The notes beneath the pieces were generated by a model. It was not told where the DNA came from and made no database searches. It was given only the letters and a program-made list of their open reading frames with translations. The translations under genes were made by a program, and so were the position numbers. This document shows positions 12,999 through 14,474 of a stretch of 14,474 bases of DNA, in pieces. Source of the stretch: DASUZB01 sp036377075 (lineage in GTDB: Bacteria; Actinomycetota; CALGFH01); the NCBI GenBank assembly GCA_036377075.1, contig DASUZB010000194.1:1-14474 (forward strand), in the 5' to 3' direction. The stretch's first letter is position 1; the number at the start of each line of letters is the position of its first letter.

Positions 12999-13733
12999 AT
13001 GGAGCACCTTGGCATCCTGGCGCACAGCGCGGAGGGGGCCGCGCTGTGCTTCCGAGCCTTCTGCCAGGAGGGGTTCGGCGAGCTCGGCCCCCACGACCAC
13101 CCGGACGTGACCCTGGACTGCATCGCCCTGGCGCGCAGCATGCCCGCGTGGGACGCCGGCGACCACGACGCGGTCCGGGCCACGCTCGGCGTGAGCGTGG
13201 AGCGGCTCGCCCGCGCGGGCGCGGGCTTCTTCGCCTGCCCGGACAACACCGCCCACATGGCCCTCGAGCGACCCGGCGAGCCGCTGGCCCTCCCCGGCCT
13301 GCACATCGCCGAGGTGGTCGCCGACCAGGCCGCCCGCGACGGCCGCGCCCGCGTCGGCGTGCTCGGCACCAGGTACACGATGGACGGCCCGATCTACCCG
13401 AGGGCGCTAGGCGCCCGCGGGATCGCCGCCGAGCTCCCGGACGCCGGCGACCGCCAGCTGGTCGACGAGGTCATCTTCGAGGAGCTGGTCAACGGCGTCT
13501 TCACCGCGGCATCGCGGCGCGAGTACGTCCGGGTCGTGGAGCAACTGGCGGCGCGCGGCTGCGACGCCGTCGCCCTGGCCTGCACGGAGATCCCGCTGCT
13601 GCTGACGCCCGACGCCTCACCGCTGCCGACGCTGGACTCGACCCGCCTGCTGGCCCGCGCCGCCTTCGAGGTCGCCGCCGGCCGCCGGCCCGTGCCGACC
13701 TGGCGCGGCGGCCCGCTGAAGGAGGGGACATGA
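12999..13733 (+). CDS. aspartate/glutamate racemase-family protein
   Basis: This 244-residue protein belongs to the two-cysteine Asp/Glu racemase superfamily. The first catalytic Cys lies in FFACPDNTAH (C80) and the second in ALACTEIPLLL (C195), with VGVLGTRYTM at the interdomain strand. The N-terminal MEHLGILAHSAEGAALCFRA carries the glycine/alanine start of the fold, with His and Ser where racemases often have GGMS. The usual CNTAH is here CPDNTAH, a two-residue insertion directly after the Cys, so the reaction may differ from simple amino-acid racemisation. The ATG has GGAG 6-7 nt upstream. The stop overlaps the ATG of the GyrI-like gene, so the two form a coupled pair. The substrate is uncertain. 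Confidence 0.88.
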   Translation: MEHLGILAHSAEGAALCFRAFCQEGFGELGPHDHPDVTLDCIALARSMPAWDAGDHDAVRATLGVSVERLARAGAGFFACPDNTAHMALERPGEPLALPGLHIAEVVADQAARDGRARVGVLGTRYTMDGPIYPRALGARGIAAELPDAGDRQLVDEVIFEELVNGVFTAASRREYVRVVEQLAARGCDAVALACTEIPLLLTPDASPLPTLDSTRLLARAAFEVAAGRRPVPTWRGGPLKEGT

Positions 13734-14191
13734 GCTACCAGGTCACCGTCGCGGACGTCGAGGCCCGCCCGACCGCGGTCGTCGCCGCGACGACCACCTG
13801 GCAGGAGTTCCCGACGCTGTGGAGGGCACTGCTGGACGAGGTGTGGGCGTGCCTGCGCGCGGGCGGGATCCAGCGCGGCTGCCCCAACGTCATGCTGTAC
13901 CGGGACGACGTACCGCACGTCGAGGTCGGCGTCGAACTGCGCCGGCCGTGCCCGCTCAGCGGGCGGGTGGTGGCCTCGACCCTGCCCGCGGGGGAGGTGG
14001 CGATGACCGTCCACCGCGGACCGTACGCGGGCCTGGCAGCGGCGCACCAGGCCGTGTTCGACTTCTGCGCCGCGCAGGGGCGGCGGCTGGCCGGCCCGCG
14101 GTGGGAGGTCTACGGGCCGCACCGCGACGACCCCGCGGAGCTGACGACCGAGGTCTACTGGCTCCTGTCGCCCGACGGCCGCTCGGCGTAG
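13730..14191 (+). CDS. GyrI-like effector-binding domain protein
   Basis: This is a 153-residue, stand-alone GyrI-like/AraC effector-binding (SHS2-repeat) domain. The recognisable parts are VEARPTAVVAATTTWQEFPT, LYRDDVPHVEVGVELRRP, the second repeat's VASTLPAGEVAMTVHRGPYA and the end WEVYGPHRDDPAELTTEVYW. No DNA-binding domain is attached. Free-standing members bind small hydrophobic ligands and some hydrolyse cyclopropanoid compounds; which applies here cannot be told. The ATG overlaps the racemase-family stop (ATGA) and has AAGGAGG about 5 nt upstream. Co-expression with an amino-acid racemase-like enzyme suggests handling of a shared metabolite, which is inference. The 3' end overlaps the broken VOC gene on the other strand by 37 bp. 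Confidence 0.85.
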   Translation: MSYQVTVADVEARPTAVVAATTTWQEFPTLWRALLDEVWACLRAGGIQRGCPNVMLYRDDVPHVEVGVELRRPCPLSGRVVASTLPAGEVAMTVHRGPYAGLAAAHQAVFDFCAAQGRRLAGPRWEVYGPHRDDPAELTTEVYWLLSPDGRSA

Positions 14192-14465
14192 ACCGCCACC
14201 TCCGCGCCGCCCGGCGAGCGGACCGAGAAGGAGCGGTGCCCCCAGGGACGGTCGCCGAGCGGGGTGAGCACCGCCGCCTCGCCGAGGACCGCCAGCAGGC
14301 GCCGGTGGTGGTCGTCGACCGCCTGCGGGCTGGCCACCTGGCACGCCACCACGGCCCCGGCCGCGCCCCCATCGCGCCGGTCCAGAAGTCGACCTCGGCG
14401 TCAAAGGAAGCCGTGTTCAGGACCACCCGTACGGTCAGGTAGCCGGGCCCCTCCGCCGCGGGCAT
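14155..14465 (-). pseudogene. VOC/glyoxalase-fold gene, frameshifted with internal deletion
   Basis: The gene starts at an ATG with GAGGAA just upstream and reads LTVRVVLNTASFDAEVDFWT then GAMGA, a standard VOC N-terminus. It then leaves the family. In another frame, from about 14350, AVVACQVASPQAVDDHHRRL and DRPWGHRSFSVRSPGGAEVA give a standard VOC C-terminus ending at the TAG at 14155-14157. The two halves meet within about ten codons, so roughly 35-50 residues of the middle are missing as well as the frame. Each half is convincing and the join is not functional. VOC proteins are often resistance or detoxification enzymes; this copy is presumably dead, or misassembled at the window edge. 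Confidence 0.75.
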
Positions 14466-14474
14466 GCGTTCCTC

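Overview
The window is very GC-rich, with almost every third codon position G or C. It carries gene families typical of Actinomycetota: an XRE/DUF5753 regulator with a DUF397 partner, PadR with HAAS-type membrane proteins, and an MBL-rhodanese protein. SD-less and non-ATG starts also fit this phylum. The XRE/DUF397 pair points to a filamentous or related Actinomycetia lineage; I cannot name a genus.

Left part (1-3600). A 5'-broken SnoaL-like gene is followed by an unrecognised polytopic membrane protein (+), a DUF202 membrane protein (-), the XRE/DUF5753 regulator (+) and, facing it, a DUF397 gene (-). An inverted repeat lies between the last two. Between the DUF397 gene and a divergent GT4 glycosyltransferase is an array of four 13-bp tandem repeats that overlaps a plausible promoter. 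It is a good candidate for the regulator's operator.

Centre (4850-9610). A strong hairpin ends the glycosyltransferase. Two minus-strand operons follow. The downstream one is a YraQ-type permease coupled by ATGA to a TIGR03943 partner. It is preceded by its own promoter-like sequence and a structured leader. A GC-rich palindromic element occurs once in that leader and again inside the first codons of the TIGR03943 gene. The upstream operon is an ABC-2 exporter (permease and ATPase, GTGA overlap). Divergent from it is a PadR regulator, apparently leaderless, overlapping a HAAS-like membrane protein gene. An AT-rich island between the divergent starts holds the probable PadR operator.

Right part (9610-14474). 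A cupin gene and an MBL-rhodanese fusion form a minus-strand pair suggesting sulfane-sulfur or thiol handling. A NUDIX hydrolase that seems to start at CTG diverges from them and converges on a second HAAS-like membrane protein gene, whose 5' end is out of frame with any good start. Then come an Asp/Glu racemase-family gene coupled by ATGA to a GyrI-like protein, and a frameshifted, internally deleted VOC (glyoxalase-fold) gene at the edge. There are no tRNA or rRNA genes, CRISPR arrays or transposases. Three loci (left edge, about 12926, right edge) carry coding breaks that are either decay or assembly errors.
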